A DNA stretch of 64,000 nucleotides from Clostridium sp. AM49-4BH (lineage in GTDB: Bacteria; Bacillota; Clostridia; Lachnospirales; Lachnospiraceae): NCBI RefSeq assembly GCF_003478335.1, contig NZ_QUFB01000009.1:1-64000 (forward strand). The letters run 5' to 3'. The position numbers and the translations under genes are program-made. Shown piece by piece: positions 1-8,277 of the stretch (the stretch's first letter is position 1; the number at the start of each line of letters is the position of its first letter). The notes beneath the pieces are model-generated. The model was not told where the DNA came from and did not search any database. It saw nothing but the letters and a program-made list of their open reading frames with translations.

Positions 1-114
1 CGATACTACAAGATGGTGCTTAATAAGTATAAGAAACATAATGTAGCCAAAACAGCAATCGCAAGGGAACTTGCATGCTTCATGTGGGGCATGATGACAG
101 ATAACATTGCCTGA
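1..114 (+). CDS. IS110-family transposase, C-terminal fragment (cut by window edge)
   Basis: Frame 1 is open from the first base to TGA at 112-114 and encodes 37 residues, including AIARELACFMWGMM. This matches the conserved tail of the IS110-family Transposase_20 domain, which usually reads like ARRELAGFLW. The DEDD catalytic domain and the serine nucleophile lie upstream, outside the window. IS110 enzymes are RNA-guided recombinases. The family call rests on this short tail and on the long structured non-coding stretch that follows. Confidence 0.7.
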   Translation, partial: RYYKMVLNKYKKHNVAKTAIARELACFMWGMMTDNIA

Positions 115-545
115 CGTGGGTATAACATCGTGCTGCTACTGTCAAGACCAAGCCGCCTATGGCGGTGCTTACGCAGCCTTGACATCATCATCCCGCTGTT
201 ATGGTGGGTAATTAAGCAGATGTAAGATGGCTTACGCCACATACATCTGGCCAATACAAAGTAACAACTGAAGACATCTTGAAAGGGCTTCGGCCATTTC
301 AAGGTTCGAGCTATCTACGATTCAACTATGTCGGCACAGAGAGATCTGTGATCCACGCTTTTAGACGGTAGAGCTCACGGCGGACCATTGACCTGTAGGT
401 AACCAATCCACGTATATCAGAGTGGCCAAGGCCGAGAACTGATACTCCGAGGCTCTTTCTGGGTGCCTTCAGCAACAATTAAATAAAGTTTGTGGTGATT
501 TCTGTTAATTTGTACTTGACAAGAGGTCATTACATATCAGTTGAC
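115..545 (+). mobile_element. Non-coding 3' end of the IS110-family element; candidate guide-RNA region
   Basis: About 430 bases downstream of the transposase stop hold no convincing gene but have short self-complementary blocks, such as CACAG/CTGTG around 335-352 and CCAC/GTGG around 409-424. A TTGACA-like hexamer lies near 517. Long non-coding ends are typical of IS110-family elements. In the IS1111 subgroup the bridge (seek) RNA is encoded downstream of the transposase. The right boundary near 545 is a guess, because IS110 elements often lack terminal inverted repeats. Confidence 0.4.
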
Positions 546-722
546 TGGAATTAGGATTTTAGGAATTTTAGCTTGCTTATGTGTGCTTTTTTATGGATAT
601 ATGTTTTGCCCTCAATGTTCCAGTTATTTAATCACTTTTTTTCATGACGATTAAGGTGTTAAAAAGGTTTGAATTTTCCTTGCGAGTATTTTGTGAATCT
701 TCAACCAGATATCCATCAATTT

Positions 723-751
723 CGCTTCTCAAAAGGGGCGAGGTTTTTTTT
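723..751 (+). terminator. Weak intrinsic terminator-like hairpin
   Basis: CGCTTCT (723-729) can pair with AGGGGCG (734-740) using G-T wobbles, followed after GAGG's end by a run of eight T (744-751). It lies in the 546-937 gap between the IS110 end and the protease gene. Apart from this and the promoter at 808-836, nothing is recognised in that gap. Confidence 0.35.
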
Positions 752-807
752 ATAGATGATCAGATATGTCCAAATTCTTAAGAATTATTAAGATTATGCT
801 GCTATTG

Positions 808-836
808 TTGACAAGGTAATAGATCTATGGTGTACT
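808..836 (+). promoter_or_regulatory. Sigma-70-type promoter for the S8 protease gene
   Basis: TTGACA at 808-813, a 17-bp spacer and TGTACT at 831-836. It lies about 100 bp upstream of the start codon at 938 and on the same strand, so it is the likely promoter of the protease and possibly of the LRR gene behind it. Confidence 0.6.
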
Positions 837-937
837 AAAGATGTAACTAACGGAAGTTCTGTATAGAGTGAATTATTTTTTGTATCTAGAGTATCTATTT
901 TTTACATGTGAGAAGTGACATGGGTAAGGAGGAGCAA

Positions 938-3190
938 ATGAAAAAGAAACGAGTAAGGAAAGGGATCGTGGTCAGCATATTGGCGGCATCTATGGTCCTT
1001 GGCGGGGTACAAGAGACATTTACAGTTCGTGCGGCAGCGCACAAAGAAACAGCAAAAGATTACATCGTGAACGTGGCAGATCGACATAAGCTTGACAAGC
1101 TGGCAGAAGAGTATGACACTGTGGATCACAATGAAAGTACAGCAGAATTATTGGAAAGTTCCGGCTGTGTGAGCTTGGCACTAACCGATTCACAAGCACA
1201 GCAATTGGAACAGGAGTCCGGAGTGGTATCCGTAGAACGTGACGAAATAGTAAGCGGCTGTGAATCGGATGAAGCAGACCAGATCATTCAGTTTGCTAAG
1301 GAAGCATGGAATATTGATGCGGTCAATGTGGAGCGTGGAGTATCTGGCAAACCGAAGAAGGCAGAAAACGGCAAAAAGAAGATCGCTGTGATCGATTCCG
1401 GGGTAGACATTATAGAAGATATTGATGTGGCTGACCGTGTGGATCTTCTGTACGCCGGGGAAGAATCCTCTTTTCTATGCTGTGATATGACCGGTCATGG
1501 AACGGCAGTTGCCAGTATCATCTGTGCGAAAGATGATGACAATGGTGTGACGGGAATCGATGATGATCTGGAAGTCTATTCCGTGCGGATCTTGGATGAA
1601 AACAACGAAGCACCGATCAGCAGAGTGGTTGCGGCGCTGCAGTGGTGTGAAGAAAATGGTATTGATATTATCAACATGAGCTTTGGTACGAATTACGATT
1701 CCGATATTTTAAGAGAAGAGATCAAATCTGTTGCAGACAAAGGCATTCTGATGATAGCAGCAGCGGGAAATGATAAAGAAGCGGATCAAATATTATATCC
1801 GGCCGCATATGAGGAAGTCATGGCTGTTGGCGGTGTCAGTGCAGATATGTCGCCGGCAGACTGTTCGGTACAGGGAGCGGGAGTTGAACTGTCAGCACCG
1901 GGAGAATATATTCCGGTACTTGCCCAGTTGGGAGGATTGACCGTGGAATCCGGCACCAGTATGGCAGTACCGCATATTGCTGCGGTAGCGGCGAAGCTGT
2001 GGGAGAACCATGCAGACTGGTCCGCCGATAAGATACGACAATGCATGGATGTCAGTGCCAAACAGCTTGCTGATGGGAACGGAAAGATCGTAGACTATAA
2101 AGCTGCATCGGAGCTGGCGAAAGATTTTGATGTTGTTTATAAGCCTAATTGCAGCACAAGTGATCTGCCGGAGTGTGGGAGCCATGTTACTGCAGAAGAC
2201 CGGTATGTGATACCGGGAGTGGTGGCAAAGTGGATGGAAAAAGGACACAATAGTCTTATTAGCGATGCTGTATCGGATGCGAACTTGAAATCAAAATACA
2301 CGGATAAAAAGATAGCTGTGCTAAAAGCGGTTAGTCTGGCAGTGGATACCTGCAGTGGAACAAGCGGGGGTACCACAGTGAATCTGGCAAAGGATGTACC
2401 GAACCTGCATGCGCATAAATATACCAATTATATTACAACAGCCTATTACCTATATAAGATCGCATATTTACAGAAAACTAATCAGGGGAAAAGCATTACG
2501 GCGATCATGAACAGTGATTCTGCCAAAGGTGCAGTCATTGATCTGGCAAATCTGTCATATATCAATAAGGCGATCAATATTATCTGCACCAAAGAACTTA
2601 AAAAAGGCGGTAAGGCTTATAACATCCCAAATGCCTATACCGGGACCAATGCGGCTGCCAATAACAGAGCACTGCGGGTGCTTGGAATGGCACTGCATGT
2701 AGCAGGGGATGCATTTTCTCACAAATCGATTGTGCCAAATGATGATTCTATGCGAAAACAATTGTGGAAAGACGTTATTGGTAATGGAGGGGCTGACTTG
2801 TTTATGACGTCAGAGTGCGATCAGATCATAAGAGACATGTATGGCAGTTATATAACATATTCTGCGTTAGATCAGAAGATCACACATGAATATAATGGCA
2901 AATCAGTCAATGATAGAAGACGAGAATCTCATAGACATTATGCAGATTATCCGGGATCAAATAGAAACCGTTATCAGTACGGAGCTAAGCATGCGGTGTC
3001 AGGACTGCTGCAAAATTATTATAACAAGCATAACAAGTTTAATATTAATGCTTTTAATAATTTTGGAGCAAATGACTCGAAGAATCCAAAGAATGATATT
3101 TGCTTATACAGGGTATATACTTATGCGAGAAAATTAGATAAGTCTATCAGCACAACTTCGGCATGGAAAACATATTCACGTTGTGATTGA
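938..3190 (+). CDS. Secreted subtilisin-like (S8) serine protease with a C-terminal metal-site-like helical domain
   Basis: A GTG at 908 is in frame, but ATG 938 is preceded by AAGGAGG at 926-932 and opens a basic signal peptide (MKKKRVRKG then a hydrophobic stretch), giving 750 residues. The S8 catalytic triad is complete: Asp in VIDSGVD (about 153), His in GHGTAVAS (about 187) and Ser in GTSMAVPH (about 341), with the oxyanion Asn in AAAGN (about 278). An inhibitor-like propeptide region precedes the catalytic domain. Residues about 400-750 are not protease. They carry HAHKYTNY and ALHVAGDAFSHKS, an HxxxDxxxH pattern recalling zinc-dependent phospholipase C or S1/P1 helical folds. No sortase motif is seen. 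Protease call is firm; the C-terminal assignment is inference. Confidence 0.88.
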   Translation: MKKKRVRKGIVVSILAASMVLGGVQETFTVRAAAHKETAKDYIVNVADRHKLDKLAEEYDTVDHNESTAELLESSGCVSLALTDSQAQQLEQESGVVSVERDEIVSGCESDEADQIIQFAKEAWNIDAVNVERGVSGKPKKAENGKKKIAVIDSGVDIIEDIDVADRVDLLYAGEESSFLCCDMTGHGTAVASIICAKDDDNGVTGIDDDLEVYSVRILDENNEAPISRVVAALQWCEENGIDIINMSFGTNYDSDILREEIKSVADKGILMIAAAGNDKEADQILYPAAYEEVMAVGGVSADMSPADCSVQGAGVELSAPGEYIPVLAQLGGLTVESGTSMAVPHIAAVAAKLWENHADWSADKIRQCMDVSAKQLADGNGKIVDYKAASELAKDFDVVYKPNCSTSDLPECGSHVTAEDRYVIPGVVAKWMEKGHNSLISDAVSDANLKSKYTDKKIAVLKAVSLAVDTCSGTSGGTTVNLAKDVPNLHAHKYTNYITTAYYLYKIAYLQKTNQGKSITAIMNSDSAKGAVIDLANLSYINKAINIICTKELKKGGKAYNIPNAYTGTNAAANNRALRVLGMALHVAGDAFSHKSIVPNDDSMRKQLWKDVIGNGGADLFMTSECDQIIRDMYGSYITYSALDQKITHEYNGKSVNDRRRESHRHYADYPGSNRNRYQYGAKHAVSGLLQNYYNKHNKFNINAFNNFGANDSKNPKNDICLYRVYTYARKLDKSISTTSAWKTYSRCD

Positions 3191-3253
3191 AACTAGGAAT
3201 ATTAGTATGTGGAACATGATAACAAAAAGTATAGTTGAACAGGAGGGATTCGT

Positions 3254-4372
3254 ATGAAGTGGAAAAATTATCTTTTATTAGCGGTCTTTTGTGCATTAGT
3301 TGCAGTGTCTTCCTCAGTAACAGTACATGCACAGCGAGACTACGTGCCGGTGGATGACAGGTATTTGACGTTATTTCAAAAATTCTTTACCATGAAAGAA
3401 GCAGAGTGTGGCAAGTGGGGTCAGAAAAATGGGTTTACTTATCTTTATTCGGAAAAAAATAATACAGCTAAGATCGTGGGAATACCAATGGATCAAAAAA
3501 TAGTCAACGTACCGGAAAAGATTGACGGAAAAACAGTAACAAAGATAGATTTGTATGATGTATTTAGAGCATCAGAACAGCAAGATTATCGTTATGAATT
3601 ATATGATGTGGAAGAGGGAACGTGGCTTGTACCAAAGGTGGAAATATTAAATATTCCTAAGACGGTTAAATTGATCGATGCGTATGAAGGGGGATCGTTG
3701 AATGAGGGGTATTGCAAGGGAATGCAGTCATTCTTAATGCATCTGAAAAAATTTAATGTGGCATCCGGTAATAGGTGGTATAAGTCATATAAAGGGGTTT
3801 TATATACCAAAAATGGAAAGAAATTGATTTCAGTTCCTAGAAAATATACGGCAAAAACGGTTAAAGTAAAAAAGGGAACAACAAAGATAGCAGATTCCGC
3901 TTTTTCTTTCTGCACCAACATCAAAAAGGTGATCCTGCCGGATACGGTAAAGATAATTGAACAGAATGCGTTTGTGCGCTGTTCGTTGAATTATATTAGG
4001 ATGCCTAGAAGACTGAAGATATTGGAGGTGACAGCATTTCGTAGCTCTGCGTTGAAGAAGATAACCGTATACGGAAAGGTGGAACTAGATCAAACATTTT
4101 CAGATTGCAAAAAGTTAAAGTCTGTAGTGCTAAAAAAAGGAGTTAAGAAACTTGGAGAATATGTGTTTATTGATTGTCCGAAACTGAGGAGTGTGACGGT
4201 TCCTAAAGGCATAAAAAATCTTTGGTTGTACATTGACAGCATATTTTATTATCGTGGATTAAAGTGTAACCTTTCCAACATTACCATAAAAACACCAAAG
4301 AATTCAGAAATGTATAAGGAACGTAAATTTTTGAAGAAACGATACAAAATAAAAGTGAAAGTCATCAAGTAG
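3254..4372 (+). CDS. Secreted BspA-type leucine-rich repeat (LRR_5) protein
   Basis: 372 residues, with AGGAGGG just upstream of ATG 3254. The first about 26 residues form a signal peptide (MKWKNYLLLAVFCALVA, probably cleaved after VHA). Residues about 195-330 carry LRR_5/BspA-type repeats, for example IADSAFSFCTNIKKVILPD and IEQNAFVRCSLNYIRMP, with the recurrent AF..C...K/I pattern. Such proteins are extracellular or cell-surface in gut anaerobes and often mediate adhesion. The N-terminal 170 residues are not recognised. No anchor motif is seen, and the tail is very basic. It follows the protease by 63 bp in the same direction and may be co-transcribed. Confidence 0.8.
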   Translation: MKWKNYLLLAVFCALVAVSSSVTVHAQRDYVPVDDRYLTLFQKFFTMKEAECGKWGQKNGFTYLYSEKNNTAKIVGIPMDQKIVNVPEKIDGKTVTKIDLYDVFRASEQQDYRYELYDVEEGTWLVPKVEILNIPKTVKLIDAYEGGSLNEGYCKGMQSFLMHLKKFNVASGNRWYKSYKGVLYTKNGKKLISVPRKYTAKTVKVKKGTTKIADSAFSFCTNIKKVILPDTVKIIEQNAFVRCSLNYIRMPRRLKILEVTAFRSSALKKITVYGKVELDQTFSDCKKLKSVVLKKGVKKLGEYVFIDCPKLRSVTVPKGIKNLWLYIDSIFYYRGLKCNLSNITIKTPKNSEMYKERKFLKKRYKIKVKVIK

Positions 4373-4404
4373 CATTTGCGATAAGTGCTAATAGCGAACA
4401 AATT

Positions 4405-4437
4405 ACAGAGCAAAACCAGCGTTTTGCTCTGTTTTTG
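4405..4437 (+). terminator. Strong intrinsic terminator after the LRR gene
   Basis: Perfect 12-bp stem, 4405-4416 pairing with 4421-4432, loop CAGC, followed by a T run. It ends the protease/LRR transcription unit. Confidence 0.85.
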
Positions 4438-4438
4438 A

Positions 4439-4562
4439 CTTTATAGGAAACTTCTCGTTTCCTATAAAGCAAAAAACGCTCCGCGAGGATGCGCATCTCG
4501 CGGAGAAGAAGTTAGCTGCAAACAGTACCGCTCGAGCGCGAAAGAGTCGCAAGCGACTCTTT
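4439..4562. repeat. Cluster of three stem-loops between convergent genes, including copy 1 of a dispersed hairpin
   Basis: Three perfect inverted repeats occur in a row: 4439-4451/4457-4469 (13 bp, core TATAGGAAAC), 4479-4487/4497-4505 (9 bp, CTCCGCGAG) and 4541-4550/4553-4562 (10 bp, AAAGAGTCGC). The first recurs at 13233-13279 downstream of the T-box terminator. The third lies just past the rsmF-like stop codon on the minus strand and probably terminates that transcript. Confidence 0.65.
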
Positions 4563-4578
4563 GTTCTGTGGAGCTTCT

Positions 4579-5978
4579 TTAATATTGTGTTCGCAACCCT
4601 TTTGGATAATGATTTTTCAGTGTGCCTTTTGTGGCTTTGGCAAACCCTAATGGAAATCCCTGATAGCACACAAGCACCCATCCTTGCAATGAGGTAGAGG
4701 TCATCAGCGTCTCTCCTTGCAGATACCTTGCAGCTTCTTCCTCTGTAGTTTCATAAGAAAGCATAGAATCTGAACGTAATGCTTTGGCAAGCGCATACGA
4801 TGGTTCGAAACGATTTTTCTTAAGGGTTCCCAAGTGTAGTCCCGGACGAATTACTTTGAGTCCCTTTAGAGATGGAGTCTCCGCTGGGAGCGCATAGAGT
4901 TCATCTCCAAAAACAGTAAGGGAGTCCATTGCAATATCTATGGGTTCATTTGTAAAAACTTGTTTTGCAAAGTCCGTAAAATAGGACAGATCAAAAGTGC
5001 TTTTTGACGCTTTTTTCGAAATTTTTTTGGTTCGTTTTTGACGTGTGTCGATCGGATCAGAAGTATCCAATGCTGTGTGTGGATCGCCCTGCCCCTTGCG
5101 CAGACGCACAGCGAAGTGCCCTTCACCAGAGATCAGATGGGGATATAAACGCATGGTACCTGCAATGGTGCCATCTTTAATGCCACAGTCTGTCGGAAGA
5201 AAATCTTCCCACGGTTCGATAAAATATTCGTCATGTTTATCCAAAAAGTCGGACACTTGTTCTTCATCTTCCTGCGGCGCAAATGTACAGGTAGAATACA
5301 CCAAGACACCGCCGGGTTTTAACATGGCATCGGCATAAGCTAAGATCATTTTCTGACGTTCTTTGCAAAGTGTGACATTTTCTGGTGACCATTCAGAAAT
5401 GGCACCGGCATCTTTGCGGAACATCCCCTCCCCGGAACAGGGAGCATCCACTACGATACGATCAAAAAAGAGCGGGAAATGCGAGGCAATACGTTCCGGT
5501 GATTCGTTACAGACCAGTGCATTGGTAATGCCCATTCGTTCTACATTTTGAGATAGGATCTTCGCTCTGCCGGGAATGATCTCATTGGAAACGAGCAGTC
5601 CCTGCCCCTGCATACGAGCAGCAATCCCGGTACTTTTGCCGCCGGGAGCCGCGCAGAGATCGAGAATACGCTCGCCCGGCATCGGATCTAGCAATGTGAT
5701 AACAGACATAGCACTTGGATCTTGAATATAATATGCTCCGGCCTCATGTAATATATGTTTGCCGGGGCGTTCGGCGCTGCTTACATGAAATCCTTCCGGA
5801 TCCATGGGACATTCGTCAAGGCAAAAGGAAGGACTGGGATGATCTCATCCACAGTCCCTTTTAAAAGATTTAAGCGAAGTCCATAAGAAGTATCCGCATC
5901 ATAGGATGCGACAAATGCATCATATTCCGCACCAAGCTGTTTTTTCATACGTGCTAAAAATGCTTCTGGTAAATTCAT
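4579..5978 (-). CDS. RsmF/NOL1-NOP2-Sun family rRNA (cytosine-5) methyltransferase, frameshifted
   Basis: Two overlapping minus-strand frames make one gene. The N-terminal frame starts at 5978 (MNLPEAFLARMKKQLG) and reads to ...LTNVPW. The rest continues in another frame as DPEGFHVSSAERPGKH. Adding one G in TGGAT near 5800-5803 joins them into a 466-residue protein, normal for the family. SAM-binding motif DLCAAPGGKS, the DAPCSGEGMF motif and the catalytic-Cys motif YSTCTF are all intact. A C-terminal RsmF-type RNA-binding region follows. These enzymes methylate a cytosine C5 in 16S rRNA. It sits 16 bp behind the DUF4867 gene in the same direction. Real disruption or sequencing error cannot be told apart here. 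Confidence 0.85.
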
Positions 5979-5994
5979 AGGAGTTTCTCCAAAT

Positions 5995-6636
5995 CTATTT
6001 GATCAAATCAGTAATATCGATGTTATCGCCAGTGATTCCAACATGTGCGCCATCTGCTGCTTCAGCAGTATCTTTATGAGCAAGAAGCCACTTGTTCTGA
6101 GCCCACAGAAGATTATCTTCTGCATTCTTAACGGTCAAAGCAGGCTTATCTTCGTTTGTGCCCTTAGGGAGTACGATAACAACACGGAAACCTTCACCAA
6201 GCTTGGCACTGCATGGCGCATAATGTAAGGTCGTTGCGTAGAGCTCAACAGCAGTTCCCTTTGGACATAAGAAAGCTTCTGTCTTGGATGAATCAATCTT
6301 GCCATCCTGTATATCCTGCTGTCTTGCTACCAATAAGATGACATCATCGGCAGCAATATCGATCTCGCTGTCACGATGATATTCAAAACAATTTAACTTG
6401 GTATTTGTTCCATTGCAGTAACCGATCTGGATCGGCATACCACCATAGCAGTTGATCTGAAGATCCTTGTAAGCAGGTGTTGCCTCTAACTCAGCACAGC
6501 CCGGAACGTAGATCACAGAATCGGCAGGCTTCTCAGAGCACTTCTCCAAGGTGGCAAGTAGTTCGGCATAATCGTAACCGTCTACGACGCGTCCATATAC
6601 TTCAAATGCTTTGTCATTTACTGATTGTATGTTCAT
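5995..6636 (-). CDS. DUF4867 family protein
   Basis: 213 residues when started at the ATG at 6636, which has GGAGG just upstream; an ATG 12 bp earlier overlaps that binding site. The sequence (MNIQSVNDKAFEVYGRVV, then ELEATPAYKDLQINCYGG, CPKGTAVELYATTLHYAPC) matches my memory of the DUF4867 family, cupin-like cytosolic proteins of Clostridia, sometimes near sugar metabolism genes. The function is unknown. HxxP and H/E residues in the central part could bind a metal, but this is speculation. It is upstream of the rsmF-like gene and probably in the same transcript. Confidence 0.7.
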   Translation of the reverse strand: MNIQSVNDKAFEVYGRVVDGYDYAELLATLEKCSEKPADSVIYVPGCAELEATPAYKDLQINCYGGMPIQIGYCNGTNTKLNCFEYHRDSEIDIAADDVILLVARQQDIQDGKIDSSKTEAFLCPKGTAVELYATTLHYAPCSAKLGEGFRVVIVLPKGTNEDKPALTVKNAEDNLLWAQNKWLLAHKDTAEAADGAHVGITGDNIDITDLIK

Positions 6637-6699
6637 TTTTTCCTCCATTCTGAAACGTCTCTATACGGAGAGAACATTTCGATAAAATATTGTGCCTCA

Positions 6700-7250
6700 A
6701 ACTTCGCACATCCGAAATGATCATATCGTCACATATTGCTTATTATGTCAGAATACTTAGCATTTTGCAGCCACAACATAGTGGCTTCTGCCGGCAGAGA
6801 ACTATAGTAATTGCCTTGCCGCATTTTTGTTTTTGGTGATTTCTAAATTTTGTTGTCTCTGATGATTGATTTACATGCCTTACGGAGAACTCGACGTCCC
6901 GGAAGCAAGGTATTCATCATTTTTGAAAGGGACTTTGCGCTCGTCGTTACTTATGTCTTGTATTTCAGAGACATTAAGTAACGTGACGTAGCGCATCGTA
7001 GCGAAAGCGTCCCGTCCAAAAATGGATGATACCTTGCTAAAACGGGACATCTCAGACACTCCTTCGGGCATGTATTCATCAGAGACTTAACAAAATAAGA
7101 AATCATAAAAAAACTCTGCGTTCTGCGGCAATTATCTTAGTTCGCTGTCGGCAGAACAAGTTCATTTGTTGGCTGCAAAATATCCCCTTTATTGCTGACA
7201 TAATAAGCAATATGTAACCTGACAGCAGCTTCGGATGTGCGAAGCTTGTG
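6700..7250. repeat. Large imperfect palindrome (~550 bp) in the intergenic region
   Basis: The two halves are inverted copies of each other. Perfect arms include 6702-6716 with 7230-7244 (15 bp), 6731-6750 with 7196-7215 (20 bp) and 6762-6772 with 7171-7181 (11 bp). Inner arms around GCAAGGTAT (about 6905) and ATGATACCTTGC (about 7030) also pair, and the centre is near 6965. No gene is visible inside. A shorter relative with the same outer arm lies at 33645-33816. It may be a MITE-like element or a very long structured RNA. Confidence 0.75.
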
Positions 7251-7454
7251 TATTTCGATTATTATAGCACACATCTTTTTTTTTGACTATGTATTTATCA
7301 TGGATCTTCGAACTCTAATATGTTGAGTTGTCAGATTGTTCAAATTTTCCTTGCAAAAACTGTCGCAAATCATATGGAGTTGTGCTATACTGAATAAGAT
7401 AGTGGGAAGATAGATTCTTAATGAAATGCATCGAGAAAGGTTTGGTGATTACAA

Positions 7455-8255
7455 ATGCGGATAGCACTTGGACAACTGGACATGGTGTGGGAGAATGCAG
7501 ATGCATCTATAGATAGAGCGGAGACGTTGATCAAGCAGGCAGCGGAAGCCGCGGCAGAATGCATTATATTTCCGGAGATGAGCTTTACCGGAGTCACTCT
7601 AAACACGGCAAAAGTGGCAGAAGATCCTAAGGATTCTCGCACAGTGCAGCGAATGAAAGAATTGGCAAAATCTTACAATCTTGCCATTGGCTTTGGATGG
7701 GCAGCAAGCCCGGAGGGAGAAGAAAAGCTTGTAACCAATCGCTTTACACTATTGGACAAAGAGGGAACGGTAGTCGGAGAATATAAAAAAATGCATCCGT
7801 TTACTTATGGGGGTGAATCGGATTGTTATGCCAAAGGAAATGAAATTGTTACTGTCCCGTTTTTGGGACGGAAGATAGCCCTGTTTATCTGTTATGATCT
7901 ACGTTTTCCGGAGATCTTTCAGATCGCAGCACGGGAAGCGGATGTTTTGCTGGTGATCGCTAACTGGCCACAGATCAGGCGGGAACATTGGCAGACACTA
8001 CTGCGGGCACGTGCAATCGAAACACAGTCTTATGTAGTCGGCGTGAATTGCGTGGGAATGCATGATGGCTGTGCGTATTCCGGAGACAGCATGGCAGTAG
8101 ATTCGATCGGTAATATTTTAGGAATGCTGTCCGGCAGGGAAGGAATTCTTGTTTGTGATCTGGATGACAGAGCGTGGTCATTGCGTCACAAATTCAGCAC
8201 TAGGGCAGATCGCAGAGAAGATCTGTACCGCACTTATTTTGCTTTAAATAATTAA
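7455..8255 (+). CDS. Carbon-nitrogen hydrolase (nitrilase superfamily), probable omega-amidase-like
   Basis: 266 residues. The Glu-Lys-Cys catalytic triad is present: E41 in FPEMSFTG, K112 in YKKMHPF and C146 in FICYDLRFPE. Length and motifs fit the single-domain cytosolic amidases of the nitrilase superfamily, such as omega-amidase/YafV, which deaminate alpha-ketoglutaramate or similar amides. The substrate cannot be read from the sequence. ATG 7455 follows an AGAAAGG-like site. The next gene begins 22 bp downstream, so the two are probably co-transcribed. Confidence 0.85.
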   Translation: MRIALGQLDMVWENADASIDRAETLIKQAAEAAAECIIFPEMSFTGVTLNTAKVAEDPKDSRTVQRMKELAKSYNLAIGFGWAASPEGEEKLVTNRFTLLDKEGTVVGEYKKMHPFTYGGESDCYAKGNEIVTVPFLGRKIALFICYDLRFPEIFQIAAREADVLLVIANWPQIRREHWQTLLRARAIETQSYVVGVNCVGMHDGCAYSGDSMAVDSIGNILGMLSGREGILVCDLDDRAWSLRHKFSTRADRREDLYRTYFALNN

Positions 8256-8277
8256 AGTAAATGACATGGAGGAAGAT

